Shown one piece after another: positions 44,900 to 52,983 of a DNA stretch of 64,000 nt. The notes under the pieces are model-generated. The model was not told where the DNA came from and searched no databases. It was given only the letters and a program-made list of their open reading frames with translations. The stretch is from positions 1,302,001 to 1,366,000 of the forward strand of contig CP090851.1 of assembly GCA_041879415.1 (NCBI GenBank), given 5' to 3'. Each line of letters begins with the position of its first letter. Positions within the stretch are counted from its first letter, which is position 1. Origin of the DNA: Vibrio chagasii. GTDB taxonomy: Bacteria > Pseudomonadota > Gammaproteobacteria > Enterobacterales > Vibrionaceae. Made by a program: the position numbers and the translations under genes.

Positions 44900-45859
44900 A
44901 TGAGCAAAACAGTTGTTATTTCAGGTCACCCTAATCTAGCTGAGTCATACACAAACACGTTAATCATCGACACATTAGAAACCGAGATGAAAGACGTGTC
45001 CGTTCGCCGTTTAGATACACTCTATCCAGATTACAAAATTGATGTCGAAGCAGAGCAAGCAGCCCTAATCGAAGCTGATGTGATTGTGCTTCAGTTCCCC
45101 TTCTATTGGTATTCAGTACCAGCTTTGCTGAAAAAGTGGATAGATGATGTGATGACGTTTAACTTTGCTTACGGCCCAGAAGGAAACAAGCTTAAAGGCA
45201 AAGACTTCTTCCTCTCTTTCACGGTTGGTGGGCCTAAAGAGTCTTATGATCCTTTAAACTACAACCACTTTACGATTGAACAGTTCATGTACCCTCTGCA
45301 GCAGACTGCTTACTTAGCGAACATGAACTACCATGCGCCAGTTTATACACACCGAATGGTTTATATCCCTAATGTGTATAACAAATTGGAAGAGGTTCAA
45401 GAGCGCGCTAAAGACCATGCTTCACGTCTTATCGGCGAAATTCGCAAGGTCACACAATCGGACGAGCAGATCATTCGTAAGTTCTCCAATGAATGGTTTG
45501 AACAAATGGACTCTCTGTCAGAACAAACTGACATCTTCACTGAGTCACTGTCGCCAGATGTGGTATTTAATGTTCCTGAAGGCGATTTTATCGGTCATGC
45601 TGGGTTCAAAGATTGGTATGCGTTGCTACGCTCCACCTTTAAGCCAAACTGCTCTCATGACATAGAACAACTCGAAGTAAAACCGTTAGGTTCGCAGTAT
45701 CAAGTGAGCCTGCATGTAAGGGTAAAAGCAGGCACTTACACCGATTCTACAATGGAAGGTCAGCAAGTTGATTTTGTCGTGAACGAAACTTGGTTAGTCT
45801 CTGTTGATGAAAACACCAGCGTTAAGATTCACGAATATGAAGTGGTTCCTCTAGCTTAG
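44900..45859 (+). CDS. NAD(P)H oxidoreductase (flavodoxin fold) fused to SnoaL-like domain
   Basis: Two-domain protein of 319 residues. The N-terminal part (about 1-190) is a KefF/YwrO/MdaB-type flavodoxin-like quinone reductase: VVISGHPNLAESYTNTLI, LQFPFYWYSVPALLKKWIDD and FTVGGPKESY for FMN and NAD(P)H binding. The C-terminal part (about 205-319) matches the SnoaL/NTF2 fold, with VFNVPEGDFIGHAGFKDWY. Stand-alone reductases of this family end near residue 190. I start at MSKTVVIS (44900); the frame opens 13 codons before. A divergent LysR gene is its likely regulator. Confidence 0.87.
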   Translation: MSKTVVISGHPNLAESYTNTLIIDTLETEMKDVSVRRLDTLYPDYKIDVEAEQAALIEADVIVLQFPFYWYSVPALLKKWIDDVMTFNFAYGPEGNKLKGKDFFLSFTVGGPKESYDPLNYNHFTIEQFMYPLQQTAYLANMNYHAPVYTHRMVYIPNVYNKLEEVQERAKDHASRLIGEIRKVTQSDEQIIRKFSNEWFEQMDSLSEQTDIFTESLSPDVVFNVPEGDFIGHAGFKDWYALLRSTFKPNCSHDIEQLEVKPLGSQYQVSLHVRVKAGTYTDSTMEGQQVDFVVNETWLVSVDENTSVKIHEYEVVPLA

Positions 45860-45888
45860 TGTGTAATTAAAAATAGCCTCATTGATCA

Positions 45889-45924
45889 AAAAGGACAGCA
45901 GCTAGAAGTCGCTGCTGTCCCCTT
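45889..45924. terminator. Stem-loop terminator
   Basis: Stem GGACAGCAGC / GCTGCTGTCC with an eight-base loop. On the minus strand a T-run (CCTTTTTGA) follows, suiting the DUF302 gene; on the plus strand it can also stop the oxidoreductase transcript. Confidence 0.75.
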
Positions 45925-45995
45925 TAACATCCATTTTTGTGACCAAGCTGAGTATTGTTCTCAAACCTTAAACTGCACGTTATAAGCCTTGTGTG

Positions 45996-46451
45996 CTAGT
46001 TTTTCGCAACTGTCGCTTCAGATAACTTACTAAGCACACCTGAGATTTTCTTGATTACCTCATCACAGCCATTAATCGCATGACGATTGACTAAGTAATT
46101 AGGATCGTTATAAGACAACCACACTTTTTTGTTTGCATCTTCAGTCACTAACACCTTCTGAGGTAAATCAATCGCCACCTCTTGCGAGCATTGCATTAAA
46201 GGCGTACCTACTTTGGGGTTGCCGAAAATAATGACTTGAGTGGGTCTTAATTCTAGATCCACTTTGCTGGCATTCTTTTGATGATCAATTCTCGCAAATA
46301 ACGTCAAACCTTTGCTCTTCGCGATCTCTTCAAAACGGTCAGCTGTTTCTTTCACGGAATAATTACTTTGGTACTTTATCAAACCGTCAGACGCAGCAAC
46401 GGAAAAGGATGCAGAAAGTAGAATGGCGCATAGCGGTAGTAGTTTTTTCAT
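45996..46451 (-). CDS. DUF302 domain protein, secreted
   Basis: Protein of 151 residues. The signal peptide is MKKLLPLCAILLSASFSVAA. The DUF302 domain (about 30-135) has YSVKETADRFEEIAKSKGL, LFARIDHQKNA, IFGNPKVGTPLMQC and IDLPQKVLV. Cytoplasmic and periplasmic DUF302 proteins are of unknown function, possibly ligand binders. AGGTCACA precedes the ATG. Confidence 0.85.
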   Translation of the reverse strand: MKKLLPLCAILLSASFSVAASDGLIKYQSNYSVKETADRFEEIAKSKGLTLFARIDHQKNASKVDLELRPTQVIIFGNPKVGTPLMQCSQEVAIDLPQKVLVTEDANKKVWLSYNDPNYLVNRHAINGCDEVIKKISGVLSKLSEATVAKN

Positions 46452-46562
46452 TGTGACCTCTGAAGTTTACCGAATTGAACATACGTTTATCGCGCCATCT
46501 CAACGTTGTGGCGTAACCTAACTCAGTATAGACAGGTTTATAAACTCAGTTTGCTGAGAGGA

Positions 46563-47576
46563 TCACCTTTCGCTAGGTATTTTTACCCAAGGCCCCTGCA
46601 GCTCAAAGGTCTGATTGTCAAAGTCGATACTTCCTTGAACGCCTAGTGGCGTGACTAACATTGGGTGAGTGTGGCAGCTATCAAATCCATACAGTATCGG
46701 CACGCTTTTACCGTTTAACACTTCAAGAAGCACATCAAGAGGCGTTCGTCCGGTCCCTTTATTATCGAACAACTCATGCTTGCCTAAGATGATAGCACCC
46801 ACCTTATCAAACACTCCGCAAGCCAACAGGTGTGCAAAAGAGCGCTCTACGGTTTCGATACCCTTCAATGAGTCTTCGATAAGGAAAATATCGCCATCGA
46901 GAATTTCGGGCATATATTGGCTACCCCATATCCCAGCCATCGTACTCAAGTTACCACCAATCACTCGGCCACTAACTTTTCCTTTACCGATAAACTTCCA
47001 TTCATTGTCATAGACTGGCTTCGCGGAGTTCTGAGTTTCCCAATCATGTTTAATATCCGTCCATACCTTGGGCATGGTGTATTGATGTTGACTTGTACTC
47101 TCGAACAACAACTCACTGAATGATTGGAACGTTTGATCAACCAGCGGCGGAAACTCACCAAATGAGGCAACAAGTGCCGGACCATAAAATGTGACTAAGC
47201 CAGTTTGTGCATGAATCGCCAATAGCAATGCGGTTACGTCGGAGTAACCGATGATGATCTTTGGATCCTTTTTGAGTGCCTCATAATCAATATACGGTAA
47301 TAACGAGTTGCTATTATTGCCGCCAATTGTAGACATAATGCAGCGAACTTCAGGATCTCGAATCAGTTGGTTTAGCTCTTCGGCTCTTGCTTGAATAGTG
47401 CCAGAACGGTAGCTATCAGACTTACCCGTCAATGAGCCTTCGACTAAGGTAAAACCTTTCGATTCCAAGTAATTTTTAGCGCGAGCAAACCGATTGGGAG
47501 CGAACACTGTCGCTGGGGAAGACGGTGAGAAAAAGCCAATTTTGTCACCGATGTTTAAAGCCTTTGGGTAAATCAC
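46563..47576 (-). CDS. S66 family peptidase (LD-carboxypeptidase/MccF-like)
   Basis: Serine peptidase of about 337 residues. The nucleophile is the Ser in IIGYSDVTALLLAIH; the Glu in IFLIEDSLKGIETVE and the His in SCHTHPMLVTPLG complete the Ser-Glu-His triad. IMSTIGGNNSNSLLPYID is the conserved neighbour loop. Family members cut L,D-bonds of murein peptides or detoxify microcin C-like nucleotides. I use GTG at 47576, nine bases after GGAGG; an in-frame TTG at 47597 lies before that SD. Confidence 0.86.
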   Translation of the reverse strand: MIYPKALNIGDKIGFFSPSSPATVFAPNRFARAKNYLESKGFTLVEGSLTGKSDSYRSGTIQARAEELNQLIRDPEVRCIMSTIGGNNSNSLLPYIDYEALKKDPKIIIGYSDVTALLLAIHAQTGLVTFYGPALVASFGEFPPLVDQTFQSFSELLFESTSQHQYTMPKVWTDIKHDWETQNSAKPVYDNEWKFIGKGKVSGRVIGGNLSTMAGIWGSQYMPEILDGDIFLIEDSLKGIETVERSFAHLLACGVFDKVGAIILGKHELFDNKGTGRTPLDVLLEVLNGKSVPILYGFDSCHTHPMLVTPLGVQGSIDFDNQTFELQGPWVKIPSER

Positions 47577-47679
47577 TTCCTTTGTCCTCCATAACAAAAA
47601 GGAAACGGCATCATGAGCCTTATTAGATGAGGTTATTCGAGCTTGTCTTTATTCTGCTTAAACAGTGCATCCAGCACAA

Positions 47680-48126
47680 TTAAAGCTCGATATACAACCT
47701 CAACATATCTTGATGTTGAATACCGTTTTCAAAGATGGGTTCTGGATAATGGTCGATAAAGTGGTTTTTAACCACGCGATCAACCCTAAAACCAGCTCGT
47801 TGATAATAAGTGAGTTGATAACCGAACGTACCCGTTCCCAGTTCAACACGCTTAATTCCTTGGTTACCCACTTGCTTGAGAGCGAAATTTAAAACCTGAG
47901 ACCCAATGCCTTGCTGTTGATGTTCAGGGCAGACTGACACGTTAAAAATCTCTGCAGTATCGTCACTGATTCGTTTAACAACACAGACACCAAGAGTTTG
48001 GTTATCTCGTTTCGCTGCGTAACACCATGATTCGCTTAAGTACGATGCAATACTTGCTTCAGACGGGTCCGCTTCAAGTAACAATGACATTGGGACTTGC
48101 GTAGCATCGACGACGACATATTCCAT
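47680..48126 (-). CDS. GNAT family N-acetyltransferase
   Basis: Acetyltransferase of 148 residues. EIFNVSVCPEHQQQGIGSQV has the acetyl-CoA loop (QQQGIGS, about 78-84), and the final strands read LGTGTFGYQLTYYQRAGFR. The second half contains RVVKNHFIDHYPEPIFENG, frequent in YjgM/YhhY-like small GNATs. Substrate unknown. Confidence 0.83.
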   Translation of the reverse strand: MEYVVVDATQVPMSLLLEADPSEASIASYLSESWCYAAKRDNQTLGVCVVKRISDDTAEIFNVSVCPEHQQQGIGSQVLNFALKQVGNQGIKRVELGTGTFGYQLTYYQRAGFRVDRVVKNHFIDHYPEPIFENGIQHQDMLRLYIEL

Positions 48127-48243
48127 TTAAACCTCAAGATATAGGCACACTCACATAGACAGGTTACTGTAATCTAAGATGCTGAGTAGCAGAAGTTTTA
48201 GATCCTAAAAGTTAGGTATCGAATGAAACCAAATCCAATAATA

Positions 48244-48501
48244 TCAATGCCATGACTTGGTGCCACACTTCTCACACTGATATTGATATTCTTGGTCTAG
48301 GAAAAATCCAGGCGTGTCTTTGTCGTCTTTAAAGAACAGGTTTACGATATACTCCACTAACATCCCTATTTTCCACTGTCTTGCTTCTGATTCCGCTTGC
48401 TCCTTTTGCTCCTCTACAGAGCTGCTCATAGCAAGGTGTGGAGTCATTGAGTTACAGTTTTCACAGTAGTATGGGTGCTTAATGTATTTACTATCAATCA
48501 T
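48244..48501 (-). CDS. Small double-CxxC (zinc-ribbon-like) protein
   Basis: Protein of 85 residues with YYCENCNSMTPH near the N-terminus and YQCEKCGTKSWH at the end. The middle is a charged helix (EEQKEQAESEARQWK) followed by a hydrophobic one (IGMLVEYIVNLFF). Same plan as the copies at 36533 and 42304. The three are separated by other genes, so they are paralogues and not a local duplication. Function unknown. Confidence 0.73.
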   Translation of the reverse strand: MIDSKYIKHPYYCENCNSMTPHLAMSSSVEEQKEQAESEARQWKIGMLVEYIVNLFFKDDKDTPGFFLDQEYQYQCEKCGTKSWH

Positions 48502-48663
48502 TTATATAAACCAACACACATTTATAAAGTTAATTGCATAGTAACAAGCTAACGTTGGATTATCTAACTTATTATATTGATCGACGTCTTATGGCATGTA
48601 ATTACGCTACACAAGACGACGAGAGTGCCGTGGCTAATGTGTCAACTAGCTAAAGAAGGTTAA

Positions 48664-49056
48664 CTATAAATCGAGCTTCTTTACTGTGACGGCGTATGTC
48701 CACACATCAGTGTCGTCATCACCAAAACTCATACTCACTTCACCACCCTCAGGCTTGAGCACGAAATCTGGCATCTCACTGTAGCTTGATCCACTTTCAT
48801 TAGTACATGACATCGTGGCCGATAGAACAATCGTGTTGTCATCATGTTCAGAGAGCGTTCCTGTATACGAACACTCATCAACGCTTGTGGTAAGCGTCTG
48901 GCCAAGGTAATCAAATTTAACCGATGGAAAGTCGCGCTTTAAGGATTGCTCTACCACTGTAACGGTCATTTCATAACTACTGCTTGGTAATTCACTGTCA
49001 GCGAATACACTGCTTGATAGGCCAAGCAGCGATAACGCTAGGATTCTATTTTTCAT
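48664..49056 (-). CDS. Hypothetical secreted protein
   Basis: Unrecognised protein of 130 residues. Signal peptide MKNRILALSLLGLSSSVFA with cleavage before DSELPSS. The mature part is acidic and beta-rich, with two Cys (DECSYTG and ATMSCTNES, about residues 58 and 78) that may form a disulfide. I start at 49056, since AAAGGAACACATC precedes it; the frame opens 20 codons further upstream without SD. No relatives come to mind. Confidence 0.7.
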   Translation of the reverse strand: MKNRILALSLLGLSSSVFADSELPSSSYEMTVTVVEQSLKRDFPSVKFDYLGQTLTTSVDECSYTGTLSEHDDNTIVLSATMSCTNESGSSYSEMPDFVLKPEGGEVSMSFGDDDTDVWTYAVTVKKLDL

Positions 49057-49123
49057 TAATTGATGTGTTCCTTTTAAACTTGGGGCTCTTTGCATAACGT
49101 CATGGTAGAGCCACAAGTTTTTA

Positions 49124-49537
49124 TTACATGTGCTTGGGTGGAAACTTCTTTGTCATGCCTTGGCTAGAAGGAGATACAAGCTTATAACCGAGTTTCTCAT
49201 AAAACACTGGTTCATCAGCAATCATGGAAACATACGACCCTTCCAGTGCAACAGAAGATAGGTAATTATCGATGTATTCCATCACTTTTCTGCCCAAACC
49301 CTGCCCTTGATAGATTGGATCGACAGCGACGTCAACCACTTCAAAATTACATGCACCATCACCGACAACACGCCCCATCGCAATGAGTTGGTCACCATCT
49401 CGAATTGAGATACCGTATAAACTATTTGGTAAAGCGATTGTGGCTGCTTTCAGTGACTTCGGTGACAATTTTGCTTTCACCCGCATCTCACAAAACTCGG
49501 CTGGATTTGGGACTTTTTCTTCGTATTTGAACGCCAT
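49124..49537 (-). CDS. GNAT family N-acetyltransferase
   Basis: Acetyltransferase of 137 residues. DVAVDPIYQGQGLGRKVMEY holds the acetyl-CoA loop (about 76-83) and VSMIADEPVFYEKLGYKLV the C-terminal motif. The start has FCEMRVKAKLSPKSLKAAT, typical of small aminoglycoside-like GNATs (YjaB/ElaA group). AAGGAGCAGTAAAA precedes the ATG. Substrate unknown. Confidence 0.85.
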   Translation of the reverse strand: MAFKYEEKVPNPAEFCEMRVKAKLSPKSLKAATIALPNSLYGISIRDGDQLIAMGRVVGDGACNFEVVDVAVDPIYQGQGLGRKVMEYIDNYLSSVALEGSYVSMIADEPVFYEKLGYKLVSPSSQGMTKKFPPKHM

Positions 49538-49703
49538 TTTTACTGCTCCTTATGATGAGCAGTGAGAATACACACCATAACTGTATAAATAAACAGTGCC
49601 TCGATATTTTGATGAGAATGTCACAATCTAAAGGGCATATAACAGCCCAAAAGGAGGATGATGTCATTCCTTGTCCATCGTCCTTGGCAAGCTGGATTTA
49701 AAT

Positions 49704-50285
49704 TTACTTCAATAACCCTTGGTCGGCGGCGGCTTCAAGTTGAACTTCTAGTTCGCTCCACAGTGCCTTGCTGCCTTTAGAAATGCGTTCACCGTTAAAT
49801 GTCAGTACCTTATCTTTGGATATATTGTGCTTCTTCCAGCTATGACCGCCACCATGGATGTTATGAAGTAAAGGGGGCACTCTATCGATCGCTTTACCGA
49901 ACCTTGCTTCCGGTGACTCACCCGCTTCAAATTCTAGCCATAACTCCAAATATTCGGACTTTAGTTGGCTCGGCAATGACTCAAGCAAACGCTCGACACA
50001 GTTTCTCTCTTTAAGTTTGTTTTCTTCCGTTTCACTGGCGTAAATAATCGTGTCACCTGCATCGATTTCACCGAGATCGTGTATCAGCAACATCTTCATC
50101 ACTCGGGTAATATCGATCTCTTCATTCGCATAGTCTTTCAACATCAGAGCACTCAAACAGACATGCCAGCTATGCTCAGCGGAGTTTTCATAGCGATCCA
50201 GACCGACTGGCTTCGTTTGTCTATGAACATCCTTCAACTTTTCCACTTCAGCCATGAATTCCAAAATGCCTTTGATTTCTTCCAC
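49704..50285 (-). CDS. HD domain hydrolase (YfbR/oxetanocin A type)
   Basis: Metal-dependent phosphohydrolase of 193 residues. The HD-domain ligands are His in NSAEHSWHVC, His-Asp in LLIHDLGEIDAGD and a late Asp in IDRVPPLLHN. YfbR-type enzymes remove phosphate from 5'-deoxynucleotides. A paralogue with the same opening (ILEFMAEVEKLK vs VLEFLRGAEQLK) lies at 60721-61299. ATG follows AAGCGTATCGTGG, with no strong SD. Confidence 0.84.
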   Translation of the reverse strand: MEEIKGILEFMAEVEKLKDVHRQTKPVGLDRYENSAEHSWHVCLSALMLKDYANEEIDITRVMKMLLIHDLGEIDAGDTIIYASETEENKLKERNCVERLLESLPSQLKSEYLELWLEFEAGESPEARFGKAIDRVPPLLHNIHGGGHSWKKHNISKDKVLTFNGERISKGSKALWSELEVQLEAAADQGLLK

Positions 50286-50330
50286 GATACGCTTCCTTAA
50301 CTTGAATTGATGTTTTAGTGATGCACAGGG

Positions 50331-50753
50331 TTACAGGGAGAGTCTTTCCCCCCACTGAACCGACATCTTGTAGTAAGAGACTCCCGATTTTTGGAATTCA
50401 ACGCCTTCGACCTGCATCTCAAACCTTTGATAGAAACCCAAAGCAGTTGTACGAGCATCACACCAAAAATAACTCACTTGATCCGCTTGTAGGTCTTTGA
50501 TGATGTGTTCGATGACCTTAGAGCCAACACCCTGCCCTTGGTATTCTGGCAATGTGGCAAACTTACGCAGTCTGGCTTGCTTCTCTTGGACGTAAACAGA
50601 CGCAACACAAACTAATCGGTCATCAATATAGGCACCATAATGCGTGGCATGCTCATCGCCTTCTACCGCACAAAACGACATTGGTTTGCTTGGCCACAGT
50701 ACTTGATGACGAATGGGCAGCACATCAGCCGCTGAAATTTTGATTATGTCCAT
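50331..50753 (-). CDS. GNAT family N-acetyltransferase
   Basis: Acetyltransferase of 140 residues. DIIKISAADVLPIRHQVLWP opens the fold; LRKFATLPEYQGQGVGSKVI contains the acetyl-CoA loop (about 68-83); WCDARTTALGFYQRFEMQVE is the C-terminal motif. The gene is one of the YjdJ/ElaA-like small GNATs. It starts 43 bases after the VOC gene's end and on the same strand. Substrate unknown. Confidence 0.85.
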   Translation of the reverse strand: MDIIKISAADVLPIRHQVLWPSKPMSFCAVEGDEHATHYGAYIDDRLVCVASVYVQEKQARLRKFATLPEYQGQGVGSKVIEHIIKDLQADQVSYFWCDARTTALGFYQRFEMQVEGVEFQKSGVSYYKMSVQWGERLSL

Positions 50754-50795
50754 GTTGCTCCGATACCATTTGGTGTTGGCTTTTAAGGTTCAGGC

Positions 50796-51212
50796 TTATC
50801 GATTCGCCATCGGGTGATCGGGATTTAATTGCAGAAGATCCCATAAGTTTCCATAAAGGTCTTCGAATACCGCCACAGTGCCGTAGGCTTGCTCTTTCGG
50901 CTCCCGAACGAATTTGATTCCCAAAGACACCATACGTTCATAGTCACGCCAAAAATCATCGGTATTTAGGAACAGGAATACACGACCACCAGCTTGATTA
51001 CCGATAAAATCCAGTTGCTCGGGCTTGGATGCTCTCGCCAATAATAGGCTCACACCGTGTGAATTGGGTGGAGCAACAACAACCCAACGCTTATCTTCTT
51101 CTGGTAAGTAGGTATCTTCGATAAGCTCAAACTTGAGTTTGTTCACGTAGAAATCTAGGGCTTCATCGTAGTCTTTTACGACAAGTGCAATATGAACAAT
51201 ATTTTGTTTCAT
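50796..51212 (-). CDS. VOC family (glyoxalase-like) protein
   Basis: VOC protein of 138 residues. MKQNIVHIALVVKDYDEALD gives the first strand with a metal His, followed by FYVNKLKFELIEDT. The second half has GGRVFLFLNTDDFWRDYERM and ends with VFEDLYGNLWDLLQ, whose Asp or Glu replaces the last Glu ligand. It resembles glyoxalase/bleomycin-resistance proteins. Substrate unknown. Confidence 0.86.
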   Translation of the reverse strand: MKQNIVHIALVVKDYDEALDFYVNKLKFELIEDTYLPEEDKRWVVVAPPNSHGVSLLLARASKPEQLDFIGNQAGGRVFLFLNTDDFWRDYERMVSLGIKFVREPKEQAYGTVAVFEDLYGNLWDLLQLNPDHPMANR

Positions 51213-51344
51213 AACGTACCTTGTTATGGGTTAAGCAAGACCAAAATCATGCCATGCCTTCAGTTCATACTCTAGAAATAGATTCCTTAAAATAGAGAAA
51301 AAGCTTCCTGGTGCGTAGCTTAAAACAAACCATATTGTTCTGAA

Positions 51345-51893
51345 TTACAAGTAATTGGGCGCATTGTGATAAGCTTCTAACTCGATCGGAGCCTCACCGT
51401 AACCAAACACCGCTAACTGCAATAAATACTTCTTAGTAAACGCCTCTATCCCAAGATCTTCTGCCTGTTTTACATGGATCAACTCATGGGCAAGCAACAA
51501 CTTATCTCCTTTGGCCCTATTCGCAATCCAAATACCATATCCGAAAGCCGATCCCGTAAAATAAGGTGAATCTAAGCCCAACCTTTGCATCTGAAAACGC
51601 AGTGACTCATTTTCAGGTAATGGCATTTTATCGACATAAAGAACGCGTATTTTTTCTGGATGTTGGATACCGATGTCGCGTGCAATCTTTAGATACTGAG
51701 GGCGTAAAGGAACACCTTGAGACAATGCGATTTGCTCATGCTTTTTCACATACTTTATCGAAAGCGGATAATACGCTTCGATCTGTTCCACAAGGTTAGC
51801 TGGTGGGTTGGCGTATATATCGGCTTTGTCTTTACAAGCAAATAGAGCGAGTGACGCCAACAAGAAAGTTACCGTTTTAAAACGAGTCTTCAT
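51345..51893 (-). CDS. Putative zinc metallopeptidase lipoprotein (HExxH)
   Basis: Protein of 182 residues. The signal peptide MKTRFKTVTFLLASLALFAC ends in a lipobox with Cys20, so it is probably lipidated. The motif LLAHELIHVKQAED holds HELIH, a zincin HExxH site, followed by a Glu 25 residues later (GEAPIELEAY). The pattern fits DUF4157-like putative peptidases. It could act on envelope proteins or be inactive; substrate unknown. Confidence 0.72.
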   Translation of the reverse strand: MKTRFKTVTFLLASLALFACKDKADIYANPPANLVEQIEAYYPLSIKYVKKHEQIALSQGVPLRPQYLKIARDIGIQHPEKIRVLYVDKMPLPENESLRFQMQRLGLDSPYFTGSAFGYGIWIANRAKGDKLLLAHELIHVKQAEDLGIEAFTKKYLLQLAVFGYGEAPIELEAYHNAPNYL

Positions 51894-51950
51894 ATTGGGT
51901 GAGCTCCTTTCTTTCCCGCAGTTAAGACCGCACTACTCTAGAACATAACC

Positions 51951-52562
51951 TCATGACTTTGTTGCGAGTAACACCCCACATGTCGCCAAAAAGCCGCCCG
52001 AAACCTTGTTAAGTAAAGTCTTAGCTGCTCGCCCTTGAAAAACGAAACTCGCCTTTGATGCCATACACGCATAGATTCCCAACACGCCACCAACAGAAAA
52101 CGTTGAGATAACTAATACAGTCGCGACATCTAGCGAAGAGAATGACTGGAGATCGATAAAGGCAGGAAAAAAGCCCATATAAAACAGTATCGCTTTAGGG
52201 TTTGAAAGGGTCATCAAAACACCGACAATGACACTTGACGCCCTTGTTGCTTCCGAAGTTTTAACTGGTGAAACATCATTGCTTGAAGTCCATGTCGTAT
52301 AAGCTAACCAAAACAGGTACGTAATTCCGATGTACTTGATGACTGTTGCAAAGTCTCCCATCGCACTGGCCAGTGCAGTGAGACCGGAAAGAGCAAGGAA
52401 GATAAAGATATAGTCTGCGATGAGTACACCAAATACAACTAACAAACCTTGTCGCCATCCATGACTAATTGACCTAGAGACTACAGCTAAAACACTTGGC
52501 CCAGGTATGGCCGCAGACAGCGCCATAGCTAGAAACAAGGCGATACCAGATGTAATTGACAT
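51951..52562 (-). CDS. LysE/RhtB family amino acid exporter
   Basis: Inner-membrane protein of 203 residues with about six helices. AAIPGPSVLAVVSRSISHGWRQG, represented here by AAIPGPSVL, and GVLIADYIFIFLALSG are the LysE/RhtB start; the second half has LMTLSNPKAILFYMGFFPAF, the usual NPKA motif. Family members export amino acids, homoserine lactones or similar. AGGAGGGAACATG includes a strong SD. Confidence 0.88.
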   Translation of the reverse strand: MSITSGIALFLAMALSAAIPGPSVLAVVSRSISHGWRQGLLVVFGVLIADYIFIFLALSGLTALASAMGDFATVIKYIGITYLFWLAYTTWTSSNDVSPVKTSEATRASSVIVGVLMTLSNPKAILFYMGFFPAFIDLQSFSSLDVATVLVISTFSVGGVLGIYACMASKASFVFQGRAAKTLLNKVSGGFLATCGVLLATKS

Positions 52563-52588
52563 GTTCCCTCCTTAGAACAAATGCCACT

Positions 52589-52960
52589 TTAAATTTTAAA
52601 CTTCTTGGTCAAACGACAGCTACAATTGCCAAAAACCGAGCTCAACACCACTTTGAATGACAATGGCACACATTCCGTGACGTGGTAACTCCATTGGTGG
52701 AACTGCAACTTCAGCACCCATCTAGCTGCGTTTACTGCCGCTTCAATGTCCTTCACCAGCGTGTAATGGCGAACGACTGGCTCCTCAGTTTCACGAAGTG
52801 GTCCTCTCACACCAATAACTCCACCATTTGAGAGCTTAGCGGTACGAGCGCCACCTAAGTTCACATCCGCATCACTAAACTTCACATCGTAGATCTGCGC
52901 GTAAGTTGCACAAACCGTATCTACTTCAGGGGTAACAATTTCAAGATATTGAACTTTCAT
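52589..52960 (-). pseudogene. VOC family protein broken by a one-base frameshift
   Basis: The first 80 or so residues (MKVQYLEIVTPEVDTVCAT, RGPLRETEEPVVRHYTLVKD) are a normal VOC-family protein. After VNAA the frame changes to a sequence without family likeness. In the neighbouring frame, from 52721 to the TAG at 52620-52622, the expected end is intact: MGAEVAVPPMELPRHGM, then VIQSGVELGFWQL. Restoring one base at about 52722-52726 would give a protein of about 113 residues. This is either a real pseudogene, programmed or a sequencing error. Confidence 0.78.
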
Positions 52961-52983
52961 GACCTTTCCTTGTTTTTATATTA

